Shown: positions 1 to 7,516 of the stretch, one piece after another
How the letters are laid out: every line of letters begins with the position of its first letter
Position numbering within the stretch: position 1 is the stretch's first letter
From: Comamonadaceae bacterium
GTDB lineage: Bacteria > Pseudomonadota > Gammaproteobacteria > Burkholderiales > Burkholderiaceae_C
DNA: 20,998 nt
Reading direction: 5' to 3'
Assembly: GCA_947458345.1 (NCBI GenBank)
Contig: CANHBU010000001.1
Coordinates: 1 to 20,998 of the forward strand
Made by a program: the position numbers and the translations under genes
The notes under the pieces: model-generated
The model's input: the letters and a program-made list of their open reading frames with translations, nothing else
Database searches by the model: none
Told to the model about the DNA's origin: nothing

Positions 1-419
1 ACGCTGGTCCCGATTTGCTGCCCCAAGCCGATTTGCTGCCCCAATCCGATTTACTGCCGGGGGGCGAAGCCCTTGCGCCCGTCATCACAATCGACGACTT
101 TGCCAAGATCGACCTGCGCATCGCACGCATCGTGCAGTGCGAGGCCGTCGAAGGATCGACCAAGCTGCTGCGCCTGACACTCGATGTGGGCGAAGGCCGG
201 CTGCGCAACGTCTTTTCGGGCATCGCCTCCATGTACCAGCCGGCTCAGTTGCAGGGCAAGCTCACCGTCCTGGTGGCCAATCTGGCGCCGCGCAAAATGA
301 AGTTTGGCGTCTCCGAAGGCATGGTGCTGGCGGCCAGCCACGCCGATGAAAAAGCCCAGCCGGGCATCTACGTGCTCGAACCCTGGCCGGGCGCGCAGCC
401 GGGCATGAGGATTCACTAA
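1..419 (+). CDS. metG: Methionyl-tRNA synthetase, C-terminal fragment (5' end outside the window)
   Basis: The frame is open to the left edge, so this is the tail of a longer gene. The visible protein is the C-terminal tRNA-binding OB-fold (EMAP-II/Trbp111 type). It runs from [14 protein letters not shown] through the RNVFSGI core to the end, with [15 protein letters not shown] near the C-terminus, the form seen in long bacterial MetG. MetG charges tRNA-Met in the cytoplasm, and this domain helps dimerisation and tRNA binding. Before it lies a linker built of an 18-base tandem repeat (10-58) encoding PDLLPQ-A/S units. A TTG at 15 could start a free-standing CsaA-like protein. I reject this because the repeat and the open frame continue upstream, and this linker position is where MetG joins its OB domain. 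TAA stop at 417-419. Confidence 0.85.
   Translation, partial: AGPDLLPQADLLPQSDLLPGGEALAPVITIDDFAKIDLRIARIVQCEAVEGSTKLLRLTLDVGEGRLRNVFSGIASMYQPAQLQGKLTVLVANLAPRKMKFGVSEGMVLAASHADEKAQPGIYVLEPWPGAQPGMRIH
10..58 (+). repeat. 18-bp tandem repeat in the metG linker (about 2.7 copies)
   Basis: Units begin at 10, 28 and 46. The first two differ only at their last base, and the third is partial with one change (ttt g to ttt a). The unit length is a multiple of three, so the repeat stays in frame and encodes a short PDLLPQA/PDLLPQS series between the MetG body and its tRNA-binding domain. This looks like slippage expansion of a flexible linker. Confidence 0.8.
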
Positions 420-437
420 GGCAGCACAGACGCCGCT

Positions 438-580
438 CTTGTGAGAGCGCGGCTTTGTAAGAGCGCCCCTTGTGGGAGCGCCCCCTCGGCGCGATCGGGC
501 GACCCATTAAGCGCCGCCTCGCCGAGAGGGCGCGGCCCCCACACTAACAGCCCTCGCCACGAGGGCGCGGCCCCCACACC
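438..580. repeat. Cluster of REP-like repeats in the metG-DUF3460 gap
   Basis: The 249-base gap between metG and the next gene holds no credible gene but is packed with related repeats. A forward copy starts tgtgggagcg at 471. It contains a perfect 5-bp stem, gcgcc (478-482) with ggcgc (488-492), around a five-base loop. Two copies in the opposite orientation end in cgcggcccccaca at about 519-543 and 554-579. Partial forward heads (ttgtgagagcg, ttgtaagagcg) lie at about 439-466. A GGGAG-type head followed by a small GC stem, in opposed orientations, is typical of bacterial REP/BIME elements mobilised by RAYT (TnpA-REP) proteins. No RAYT gene is in the window. A role as a metG terminator or mRNA-stabilising structure is possible but not shown. 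Confidence 0.6.
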
Positions 581-668
581 TGCAGCGCTTGACCGCTAGG
601 GCAGCCAACAGTCCCTGGGCCCGCCCGGCCCAGCCTAAAATACTGGTTTTACCGAGATTGCCCGCGCC

Positions 669-887
669 ATGCCCATTTTCCGCCGCCCCGACTACACCTC
701 CGGCATCACCGATTTCATCGGCCAACTCAGGACCAGCAAGCCCGGCCTGGAGGAGCGGCAGCGCCAGGGGCGCTCGATCTGGTGGGAGCAGCCGGTCGAT
801 CGCACTGAGCAATCTGACATGCAGCAGGGCCGGGTAGCACAAAAAGGCTACGTCTACCAGACCAGCGGTCACCCCAACAGCCGCTAA
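669..887 (+). CDS. DUF3460 family small protein
   Basis: A 72-residue protein beginning MPIFRRPDYTSGITDFI. I recognise it as DUF3460, a short cytoplasmic family of unknown function that commonly sits beside scpA and pan genes in Burkholderiales. The recognisable features are the N-terminal F-R-R-P-D-Y-T sequence, the basic/acidic middle with KPGLEERQRQGRSIWWE, and the C-terminal V-A-Q-K-G-Y-V-Y-Q. There is no signal peptide or membrane segment. The gene lies 57 bases before the chosen scpA start on the same strand, so co-transcription with scpA is likely. ATG start at 669; no strong Shine-Dalgarno sequence is visible. Its function is unknown. Confidence 0.75.
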   Translation: MPIFRRPDYTSGITDFIGQLRTSKPGLEERQRQGRSIWWEQPVDRTEQSDMQQGRVAQKGYVYQTSGHPNSR

Positions 888-944
888 GGCGCGGCTGGCT
901 CGCTGCAATCTGCGCTGCCCAACCGCCCAGCGATAGGCCCGACC

Positions 945-1838
945 TTGAACGCCGACCTGCCCGAGGGCCAAGCCCTGCTCCCCATGCATCTGAGCGCCTA
1001 CGCAGCGGCCGATGACGACGAGGCGCCGGTCATTGCGCCCATGCCGGAGGTGGTGGACCAGGTGGCGCTGGCGCGCCTGTACGGAGAGCCGCTGTTTGCG
1101 CTGCCGCAGGACCTGTACATCCCGCCCGACGCCCTGAAGGTTTTCCTCGAAGCCTTCGAAGGCCCGCTGGACCTGCTGCTCTACCTGATCCGCAAGCAGA
1201 ACTTCAACATCCTCGACATCCCGATGGCGGCGGTCACCCGGCAGTACCTGAGCTATGTCGATGAAATCCGCTCGACCAATCTGGAGCTGGCGGCCGAATA
1301 CCTGCTGATGGCGGCCATGCTGATCGAGATCAAGTCGCGCATGCTGTTGCCGCCCAAAAAGAGCGCCGAGGGGCAGGAGCCCCAGGATCCGCGGGCCGAG
1401 TTGGTGCGCCGACTGCTGGAGTACGAGCAGATGAAGCTGGCCGCCCAGCGACTGAGCGATATGCCGCAGCTCGGCCGCGACATGGTGCGCGCGCAGGTCT
1501 ATGTCGAGCAGGCCTTGCAGCCGCGTTTTCCCGATGTCAGCGCGCTCGATCTGAGCCAGGCCTGGAGCGACATCGTCAAGCGGGCCAAGCTGGTGCAGCA
1601 CCATGTGATCAGCCGCGAGCAGCTCAGCGTGCGCGAGCACATGAGCATCGTGCTGCGCACGCTGCAGGGTCGCCGCTTTGTCGAGTTTGAAAATCTCTTC
1701 GATGTCAGCCGCGGCATGCCGGTGCTGGTGGTCACCTTCGTGGCGCTGCTCGAATTGGCCAAAGAGGGGCTGATCGATGTGACCCAGGCCGAAGCGTTTG
1801 CACCTATTTACGTTCGACTCGCTTTCACCCCGGCCTGA
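945..1838 (+). CDS. scpA: Segregation and condensation protein A (ScpA)
   Basis: ScpA is the kleisin subunit that bridges SMC heads with ScpB in bacterial condensin, acting in chromosome compaction and segregation. The protein has up to 297 residues. The N-terminal kleisin signature FEGPLDLLLYLIRKQ and NILDIPM lies at about 71-94, followed by EYLLMAAMLIEIKSRMLLP at about 118-136. The C-terminal winged-helix region is near 215-290 (L-R-T-L-Q-G-R-R-F-V-E-F). The first roughly 55 residues are a poorly conserved extension. The start is uncertain: TTG at 945 gives the full length, while ATG at 984 or 1041 would remove 13 or 32 residues, and none has a convincing ribosome-binding site. scpB is not adjacent; panB follows 115 bases after the stop. 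Confidence 0.92.
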   Translation: MNADLPEGQALLPMHLSAYAAADDDEAPVIAPMPEVVDQVALARLYGEPLFALPQDLYIPPDALKVFLEAFEGPLDLLLYLIRKQNFNILDIPMAAVTRQYLSYVDEIRSTNLELAAEYLLMAAMLIEIKSRMLLPPKKSAEGQEPQDPRAELVRRLLEYEQMKLAAQRLSDMPQLGRDMVRAQVYVEQALQPRFPDVSALDLSQAWSDIVKRAKLVQHHVISREQLSVREHMSIVLRTLQGRRFVEFENLFDVSRGMPVLVVTFVALLELAKEGLIDVTQAEAFAPIYVRLAFTPA

Positions 1839-1858
1839 CGGCCCAAAGCCCAGGCTGT

Positions 1859-1905
1859 GCGCCCCAAGATCCCTAGCACAGGCAGGGTTGTGAGCCCTGG
1901 GGCGC
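1859..1905. other. Inverted repeat between scpA and panB
   Basis: The 8-base arms gcgcccca (1859-1866) and tggggcgc (1898-1905) are perfect complements 31 bases apart. A smaller ccct/aggg pair lies inside (1871-1874 with 1884-1887). It sits in the scpA-panB gap, upstream of the preferred panB start at 1954. No T-tract follows, so it is not a classical terminator. It could be structure in the panB leader or chance in GC-rich DNA. Confidence 0.3.
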
Positions 1906-1953
1906 CGCTGGCGCGTGTATAAACGCCTGCCCTGCCTTGATGCCCTGCAAAAC

Positions 1954-2835
1954 GTGAACACCGCATCTACCAACCCCGCCTCGCCGTACGGCACCTTGCC
2001 CACTGCCAGCGTGCCGGCCTCGCGCCGGCCGGTGAGCCTGCCGCGCCTGCGCGAAATGCACCTGAGCGGTGAAAAGATCACCATGCTCACCGCCTATGAC
2101 GCCACCTTTGCCGCGGTGGCCGATGCCGCCGGCGTCGAGACCCTCTTGGTGGGCGACTCGCTGGGCATGGTCTGCCAGGGACTGAGCAGCACGGTGGGCG
2201 TGACGCTTGAGACCATGGCCTACCACACCGAGAGCGTGGTGCGCGGGCTGCGCCGGGTCCAGGCGACGGCCTGGGTCATCGGCGACCTGCCCTTTGGCAG
2301 CTACCACGAGTCACGCGAGCAGGCCCTGCGCAGCGCCACGGTGCTGATGCAAGCCGGTGCGCACATGGTCAAGCTCGAAGGCGGCGGCTGGACCGCCGAG
2401 GTCGTGCACTTCCTGGTCGAGCGCGGCATTCCGGTGTGCGCCCATCTGGGCCTGACGCCGCAAACCGTGCACGCGCTCGGCGGCTACCGGGTCCAGGGCA
2501 AGGGCGATGAAGCGGCGGCCACACTGCGGCGCCACGCGCTCGAGCTCGAGCAGGCCGGCGCTGCCATGATGGTGCTGGAAATGGTGCCCGCCCGGCTGTC
2601 GGCCGAGCTCACGACCGAGCTCAAGCGCTGCGCCACCATCGGCATCGGCGCCGGCCGGTCCACCTCAGGGCAGGTGCTGGTCATGCACGATATGCTGGGC
2701 ATCAACCTGGGCAAAAATCCCCGGTTTGTGCGCAACTTCATGGAGGGCGCCGGCAGCGTGCGCGAGGCCATGGTGGCCTATGTGCGTGCGGTCAAAGACG
2801 GCAGCTTTCCGATCGACGACGTCCACGCCTGGTAA
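1954..2835 (+). CDS. panB: 3-methyl-2-oxobutanoate hydroxymethyltransferase (PanB)
   Basis: PanB adds a hydroxymethyl group from 5,10-methylene-THF to 2-oxoisovalerate, giving ketopantoate, the first committed step to pantothenate and CoA (cytoplasm). With a GTG start at 1954 the protein has 293 residues. Family residues are present: VGDSLG with metal ligand D68, GDLPFGSY with D111, KLEGG with E142, and the catalytic glutamate in LEMVP (E209). The G-I-G-A-G loop is followed by [13 protein letters not shown], although the usual substrate-pocket aspartate is replaced ([10 protein letters not shown]). The N-terminal PYGTLPTAS stretch before PVSLPRL resembles Comamonadaceae PanB. The frame is open further upstream to a GTG at 1915, which would add 13 residues. 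No strong ribosome-binding site decides between them. panC follows 80 bases later. Confidence 0.93.
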   Translation: MNTASTNPASPYGTLPTASVPASRRPVSLPRLREMHLSGEKITMLTAYDATFAAVADAAGVETLLVGDSLGMVCQGLSSTVGVTLETMAYHTESVVRGLRRVQATAWVIGDLPFGSYHESREQALRSATVLMQAGAHMVKLEGGGWTAEVVHFLVERGIPVCAHLGLTPQTVHALGGYRVQGKGDEAAATLRRHALELEQAGAAMMVLEMVPARLSAELTTELKRCATIGIGAGRSTSGQVLVMHDMLGINLGKNPRFVRNFMEGAGSVREAMVAYVRAVKDGSFPIDDVHAW

Positions 2836-2915
2836 GGCCAGCGCCAAGCAGCACCCCAACCCAAGACACGCAGGCCGCCAGCGCAACGATCAGGCGCCCA
2901 CACGCAAGCCCGACG

Positions 2916-3767
2916 ATGAAGACCGTTCACACCCTTGCCCAATTGCGCGCCGCTTTGGCGTCGAGCCAACGACCGGCCTTTGTGGCCACTATGGGCAACT
3001 TGCACCCAGGCCATCTCGAGCTGGTGCGTCAGGCCCGCACGCTGGGCGACATCACCGTGGCCAGCATTTTTGTCAACCGGCTGCAGTTTGCGCCGCACGA
3101 AGACTTTGACAGCTACCCGCGCACGCTGCAAGCCGACGCCGATCAACTGCAAGTCGCTGGTTGCGATCTGCTGTTTGCCCCCAGCGAGGCTGAGTTGTAC
3201 CCGCAGCCGCAGACCTTCAAGGTGCTTCCCGATGCCGCCTTGGCCGACATCCTCGAGGGGCATTTTCGCCCCGGCTTCTTCACCGGCGTGTGCACCGTGG
3301 TGATGAAGCTGTTTCAAGCCGTTTTTGCGGGCCATGCGCAGGGGGTTGCGCTGTTTGGCATGAAGGACTACCAACAACAACTGATCATCGGCCAGATGGT
3401 CAGACAGTTCGCTTTGCCGATCGAGATCGTGACCGGCCAGACCCAGCGCGCCGCCGACGGCTTGGCCCTGTCCTCGCGCAACGGCTACCTCAGCGCTGCC
3501 GAACGGGCGCAGGCAGCTGAGCTCCACCGGGCGCTGCGCCAACTCGCCGCCCAGGCCCGCGCGGCGGCCGATGCCCGCGCCCTGGCGGCGCTGCAGCAGC
3601 GGGCCGAGCAAGCCTTGGCCGCACAGGGCTGGCAACCGGACTATCTGACGGTGCGGCGGCGCAGCGATCTGCTCGCGCCTGAAGGCCAGCTGGCCGATCA
3701 GGCCTTGGTGGTGCTGGGCGCGGCGCGCCTGGGCCGCACCCGGCTGATCGACAACCTGGAGTTTTGA
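2916..3767 (+). CDS. panC: Pantothenate synthetase (PanC)
   Basis: PanC joins pantoate and beta-alanine with ATP, through a pantoyl-adenylate, to make pantothenate in the cytoplasm. The protein is 283 residues, the normal family length. The HIGH-like ATP site TMGNLHPGH is at 25-33, the pantoate-binding region FVNRLQF at about 52-58, GMKDYQQ at 148-154, and the KMSKS-like loop [11 protein letters not shown] at 183-193. An alanine-rich segment at about 205-235 falls in the C-terminal domain. The ATG at 2916 gives a standard N-terminus ([14 protein letters not shown]). It is paired with panB on the same strand, so the two are probably co-transcribed. Beta-alanine supply (panD) is not seen here. 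Confidence 0.95.
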   Translation: MKTVHTLAQLRAALASSQRPAFVATMGNLHPGHLELVRQARTLGDITVASIFVNRLQFAPHEDFDSYPRTLQADADQLQVAGCDLLFAPSEAELYPQPQTFKVLPDAALADILEGHFRPGFFTGVCTVVMKLFQAVFAGHAQGVALFGMKDYQQQLIIGQMVRQFALPIEIVTGQTQRAADGLALSSRNGYLSAAERAQAAELHRALRQLAAQARAAADARALAALQQRAEQALAAQGWQPDYLTVRRRSDLLAPEGQLADQALVVLGAARLGRTRLIDNLEF

Positions 3768-3863
3768 GACCGCCGCAGGCGCGCCAGCCTGGGCCCGGCA
3801 CAACCGTAAAAAATCGTGCATTGAGAAGTGTTCGCGGGTCTACCCTGTTCGGATCAATCCCTA

Positions 3864-3893
3864 AAGACAGACCCTAGGCACAGACGATATAAA
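3864..3893 (+). promoter_or_regulatory. Possible sigma-70 promoter of the liv-acyl-CoA ligase operon
   Basis: In the 152-base gap between panC and livH, which is less GC-rich than its surroundings, tataaa (3888-3893) resembles a -10 box. It lies 18 bases after aagaca (3864-3869), which matches four of six positions of a -35 box. The start would fall about 20 bases before the livH GTG. This is a visual match only. Confidence 0.3.
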
Positions 3894-3919
3894 CCTGGGT
3901 TTTCTTGGAGACTCAAGAC

Positions 3920-4795
3920 GTGCAATTTGTCCAGCTGGTCATCAGCGGCGTTGCTCTGGGCTGCATCTACGGACTGATCGCCCTGGGCTTCGTGCTGATT
4001 TACAAAGCCACCGAAACCGTGAGCTTCGCCCAGGGCGAGCTCATGATGCTGGGCGCCTTTGGGGGCCTGGTGTGCATGACGGTGCTGGGCTTTCCCTTCT
4101 GGCTGGCCGTGCTGTCGGCCATGGCGGGCATGGCGCTGTTTGGCCTGCTGGTCGAGCGTGCACTCATCCGGCCGATTCTGGGCCAACCGGCGTTTTCCAT
4201 CGTGATGCTGACCATCGGCGTGGCCTATGTGGCCCGAGGGCTTATCACCATGCTGCCCGGCATAGGCACCGACACCCACGTGCTGCCGGTGCCCTACAAA
4301 GACCAGCTGCTGCAGGCCGGCGGCCTGATCGTTCCGGTCGAACAAATGGTGGTGATGGTCGTCACAGCCCTGCTCAGCGCGGCCTTGTTTGCCCTGTTTC
4401 GTTACACCAAGCTGGGCATTGCGATGCAAGCGTCGTCCCAGAACCAACTGGCGGCCTACTACATGGGCATCCCCGTCAAGCGGCTCAATGGCCTGGTGTG
4501 GGCTCTGGCGGCCGTGGTGGCGGCCATCGCGGGCCTGCTGCTGGCGCCCATCACTTTCGTGCACGCCAACATGGGCTTCATCGGCCTGAAGGCCTTTCCG
4601 GCAGCGGTGGTGGGCGGCTTTACCAGCTTGCCCGGGGCCATCGTGGGCGGCATCATCATCGGCGTGGTCGAGTCGCTGGCCGGCTTTTACCTGCCCGAAG
4701 GCTTCAAAGACATTGCCGCCTATGTGGTGGTGCTCATCATGCTCATGGTCAAGCCCAACGGCCTGTTCGGCGAGCGCCTAGGAAAGAAAGTCTGA
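3920..4795 (+). CDS. livH: Branched-chain amino acid-type ABC transporter permease (LivH family)
   Basis: Inner-membrane permease of a HAAT-family importer, 291 residues and nearly all hydrophobic, with about eight membrane segments. The LivH signature SFAQGELMMLGAF lies at about 35-47, and the C-terminal part has the conserved G-F-T-S-L-P-G-A-I-V-G-G motif followed by M-V-K-P-N-G-L-F-G. It forms the translocation channel with LivM. I chose GTG at 3920 because ggag lies at 3907-3910, nine bases ahead, and the resulting N-terminus matches the family. A TTG at 3905 would add five residues and overlap that site. The stop overlaps the livM start (TGATG), indicating translational coupling. The substrate cannot be told from the permease alone. 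Confidence 0.93.
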   Translation: MQFVQLVISGVALGCIYGLIALGFVLIYKATETVSFAQGELMMLGAFGGLVCMTVLGFPFWLAVLSAMAGMALFGLLVERALIRPILGQPAFSIVMLTIGVAYVARGLITMLPGIGTDTHVLPVPYKDQLLQAGGLIVPVEQMVVMVVTALLSAALFALFRYTKLGIAMQASSQNQLAAYYMGIPVKRLNGLVWALAAVVAAIAGLLLAPITFVHANMGFIGLKAFPAAVVGGFTSLPGAIVGGIIIGVVESLAGFYLPEGFKDIAAYVVVLIMLMVKPNGLFGERLGKKV

Positions 4796-5871
4796 TGCGC
4801 TTTCTCTTCAAAACCGGCTACGAGCAGGACCTGCGCCTGGCCAAGCACGAGGGCCACCGGTTCTGGTATGGGCTGCTCGGTCTATTGCTGCTGGCAGCGC
4901 CCTGGCTGCTATCAGAGTACCTGCTCGCGCAGCTGACCTTCATCCTGATTTATTCGGTGGTCGGTCTGGGCCTGATGATGCTGGCCGGCTTTACCGGTTT
5001 GTTTTCCATAGGCCATGCCGCCTTCCTGGGCGTGGGCGCCTACACCCAGGCGGTGCTCACCCAGATGGGCTGGCCCTTTCCCCTGGCCATGGCCATGGCC
5101 GGCTTGCTGTCGGCGGCAGTCGGGGTGGTGGTGGGGCTGCCAGCGCTGCGGGTCAAGGGCATCTACCTGGGCATTGCCACCTTGTCGTTTGGCTTCATCG
5201 TCGAAGAAATCTTCGCCCGCTGGGAAAGTGTCACGGGCGGCAACACCGGCAAGACCGTGGGCGCACCGCAAATGCTGGGCTGGGCGGCCGACACCGGCAC
5301 CTCGTTTTACCTGGTCTGTCTGGTCGTCACCGTGCTGGCCACGCTGGCTTGCCTGAACCTGCTGCGCTCGCCCACGGGCCGGGCGTTTGTGGCCATCCGT
5401 GACTCTGAAATCTCAGCGCAAAGCATGGGCATACACCTGGCCTACTACAAGACGCTGAGCTTTGCGATCTCGGCGGCCTTGGCGGGCATCGGCGGGGCCC
5501 TGTATGCCCACCAGATCCGCTTTCTCACACCCGACCAGTTCAACATCATCCAATCGATCGACCTGCTGCTCATGGTCGTCATCGGGGGGCTGGGTTTCAT
5601 CCACGGGGTCTTCCTGGGCGCCACCTTCCTGATCGGGCTGCCGCAGGCCATCTCGGTGGTCAAAGACTTCTTGCCCGAGGCCATTGGCAACGCACCGGGC
5701 TTGAAGGCCGTGGTTTACGGCGCGGTGCTGGTGGCCTTTGTGCTGTTTGAGCCCATGGGTCTGTACGGGCGCTGGCTCAAGATTCGAACCTACCTGCAAC
5801 TGTTTCCCTTCTACCGCAAGGGCTTGTTCAAGCGGCAGAAGTCCTTCCAGAAATCGGACCGGCTCAAATGA
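4795..5871 (+). CDS. livM: Branched-chain amino acid-type ABC transporter permease (LivM family)
   Basis: Second inner-membrane permease, 358 residues. After a charged cytoplasmic N-terminus (1-22) come multiple hydrophobic segments. The LivM hallmark GFTGLFSIGHAAFLGVGAY is at about 65-83, and the ATPase-contact region around S-A-Q-S-M-G-I lies near 205-215. The C-terminus is a basic tail with a K-x-F-x-K-S-D motif. The start ATG at 4795 shares its A with the livH TGA, so the two are coupled. livG follows 37 bases after the stop. The frame is open far upstream through livH, but only the part from 4795 is membrane-protein-like; the earlier part is a shadow of livH. Confidence 0.93.
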   Translation: MRFLFKTGYEQDLRLAKHEGHRFWYGLLGLLLLAAPWLLSEYLLAQLTFILIYSVVGLGLMMLAGFTGLFSIGHAAFLGVGAYTQAVLTQMGWPFPLAMAMAGLLSAAVGVVVGLPALRVKGIYLGIATLSFGFIVEEIFARWESVTGGNTGKTVGAPQMLGWAADTGTSFYLVCLVVTVLATLACLNLLRSPTGRAFVAIRDSEISAQSMGIHLAYYKTLSFAISAALAGIGGALYAHQIRFLTPDQFNIIQSIDLLLMVVIGGLGFIHGVFLGATFLIGLPQAISVVKDFLPEAIGNAPGLKAVVYGAVLVAFVLFEPMGLYGRWLKIRTYLQLFPFYRKGLFKRQKSFQKSDRLK

Positions 5872-5908
5872 GAACGCTTGTCTGCCCTGCATGGCCCGGA
5901 GTCGGCGC

Positions 5909-6730
5909 ATGAGCGGCCCCCTGCTGCAAGCCAGCGGTCTGAGCGTGCGCTTTGGCGGCGTGCTGGCCGTCAACAACGTCAGTTTTGACGTGCAAAGTGG
6001 CGAGGTGTTCACGCTGATCGGACCCAACGGCGCGGGCAAGACCACGGTGTTCAACCTGATCAGCCGCATCTACACCCCCACCAGCGGCTCGATCGTCTAC
6101 CAGGGGCGCGGCGGCCCGGTGACGCTGACCGAGCAGCCGCCGCATCGCATCGCCGGGCTGGGCATTGCGCGCACCTTCCAGAACATCGAGCTGTTCGAGC
6201 ACGCGACCGTGCTGCACAACCTGCTCATCGGCTGCCACGCCCACCGCAGCAGCTCGCCCTGGCAAGATCTGCTGTTCACCGGCCGCGTGCGCCAGGCCGA
6301 GCTGCGATCGCGCGAGCAGGCCGAAAAGGTGATCGAGTTTCTCGATCTGCAGCACCACCGCGACAGCCTGGTGGCAGGCCTGCCCTACGGCGTGCGCAAG
6401 GTCGTCGAGCTCGGCCGGGCCCTGTGCACCGAGCCCACCTTGCTGCTGCTCGACGAGCCTTCGTCCGGACTCAATGTCGAGGAGACCGACGACATGGCCT
6501 TCTGGATCCAGGACATCCGCCACGAACTGGGCATCACGGTGCTGATGGTCGAGCACGACATGTCGCTGGTCTCGCGCGTGTCCGACCGGGTGCTGGCCAT
6601 GAACCAGGGCCAGGTGCTGGCCCTGGGCACACCGGCGCAGGTGCAAAGCGATCCGGCTGTCATTGAAGCCTATCTGGGATCGGTCGACGATGTGGCCAGC
6701 CTACGCCGGCCCAAAGGGGGGCCAGCATGA
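5909..6730 (+). CDS. livG: ABC transporter ATP-binding protein (LivG family)
   Basis: Cytoplasmic ATPase that drives import with LivF, 273 residues. It has Walker A GPNGAGKT at 38-45, the Q-loop in ARTFQN at about 87-92, and Walker B LLLLDEP at 178-184 with the H-loop in VEHD (H216). The ABC signature is LPYGVRK at 158-164 instead of LSGGQ. The LPYG form is usual for LivG proteins and is not damage. ATG 5909 was chosen because ggag at 5898-5901 lies seven bases ahead; an in-frame ATG at 5891 would add six residues. The stop overlaps the livF start by four bases (ATGA), so the pair is translationally coupled. Confidence 0.94.
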   Translation: MSGPLLQASGLSVRFGGVLAVNNVSFDVQSGEVFTLIGPNGAGKTTVFNLISRIYTPTSGSIVYQGRGGPVTLTEQPPHRIAGLGIARTFQNIELFEHATVLHNLLIGCHAHRSSSPWQDLLFTGRVRQAELRSREQAEKVIEFLDLQHHRDSLVAGLPYGVRKVVELGRALCTEPTLLLLDEPSSGLNVEETDDMAFWIQDIRHELGITVLMVEHDMSLVSRVSDRVLAMNQGQVLALGTPAQVQSDPAVIEAYLGSVDDVASLRRPKGGPA

Positions 6731-7512
6731 GCGCCACCGACGACGAGGTTCTGCTCGAACTGGCCAATGTGGAGAGCGCCTATGGGCCGATCCGCGCGAT
6801 CCGCGGCGTGAGCCTGAAAGTGCGCCGCGGCCAGATCGCCACGGTGCTGGGCTCCAACGGCGCGGGCAAGACCACCATCTTGAAAACCATCTCGGGCATC
6901 ATCGATCCGCGCAAAGGTCAGGTGCACTTTCGTGGGCAGGACATCACCGCCCGCGATCCGGCGCTCATCGTGCAGCAAGGGCTGTCGCATGTGCCCGAGG
7001 GCCGCGAGGTGTTTGCGCTGCTGAGCGTGCACGACAACTTGCTCATGGGCGCCTACACCCGCAGCGACCGCGACGGCGTGGCGCGCGACATGCAGACCGT
7101 CTTCGACTACTTTCCCATCCTGCGCGAGCGCGCCAACCAGGACGCCGGCCTGCTCTCAGGCGGGCAGCAGCAAATGCTGGCGATCTCGCGCGCCCTGATG
7201 GCCCGGCCCGAGCTGATCTTGCTCGATGAGCCCAGCCTGGGCCTGTCTCCGAAGCTGACCAAAGAGATCTTCGAGATTGTGGTGCGCATCAACCGCGAGC
7301 AGGGCACCACCATCTTGCTGGTCGAGCAAAACGCCAACATGGCGCTTAACGCGGCCGATTACGGCTATGTGCTGGAAAACGGCCGCATCGTGATGGAAGA
7401 CAGCTGCGATCGGCTGCGCGAGAAGGACGATATCCGCGAGTTCTACCTCGGGCTCAAGGACGCCGGCGTGCGCGGCGAGCGGCGCTGGAAGAAAAAGAAA
7501 AACTGGCGGTGA
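6727..7512 (+). CDS. livF: ABC transporter ATP-binding protein (LivF family)
   Basis: Partner ATPase of LivG, 261 residues. It has Walker A GSNGAGKT at 42-49, a canonical signature LSGGQQQ at 143-149, Walker B LILLDEP at 163-169, and a switch region LLVEQNA at about 197-203. LivF proteins normally carry glutamine here instead of the usual histidine. HVPEGREVFALLSV at about 88-101 is a family hallmark. The C-terminus after residue 240 is an extra basic tail (R-R-W-K-K-K-K-N-W-R). The gene overlaps livG by four bases, and the acyl-CoA ligase gene starts four bases after its stop, so all belong to one transcript. Confidence 0.94.
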   Translation: MSATDDEVLLELANVESAYGPIRAIRGVSLKVRRGQIATVLGSNGAGKTTILKTISGIIDPRKGQVHFRGQDITARDPALIVQQGLSHVPEGREVFALLSVHDNLLMGAYTRSDRDGVARDMQTVFDYFPILRERANQDAGLLSGGQQQMLAISRALMARPELILLDEPSLGLSPKLTKEIFEIVVRINREQGTTILLVEQNANMALNAADYGYVLENGRIVMEDSCDRLREKDDIREFYLGLKDAGVRGERRWKKKKNWR

Positions 7513-7516
7513 TGGC

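Noticed and set aside
15..419. Free-standing CsaA-like tRNA-binding protein starting at TTG 15
   Set aside because: The open frame and repeat linker run to the window edge, and the domain matches the MetG C-terminus, so it is a fragment of metG.
507..2090. Long - strand open frame (527 codons) opposite scpA and the start of panB
   Set aside because: It lies antisense to two well-recognised genes, has His/Gln/Arg-rich composition typical of reverse frames in GC-rich DNA, and shows no domain.
2778..3821. - strand open frame (347 codons) opposite panC
   Set aside because: It is antisense to a full-length PanC with intact motifs and has no recognisable domain or start signal.
3768..3919. Terminator between panC and livH
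   Set aside because: GC-rich partial inverted repeats are present after the panC stop, but no stem followed by a T-tract could be found.
4072..4794. Upstream 240-codon extension of the livM frame
   Set aside because: It overlaps livH in another frame, is His/Arg/Gly-rich and not membrane-like. The livM ATG at 4795 is coupled to the livH stop.
6380..6402. Missing LSGGQ signature in LivG read as a defect
   Set aside because: LPYG at this place is the normal LivG-family form.
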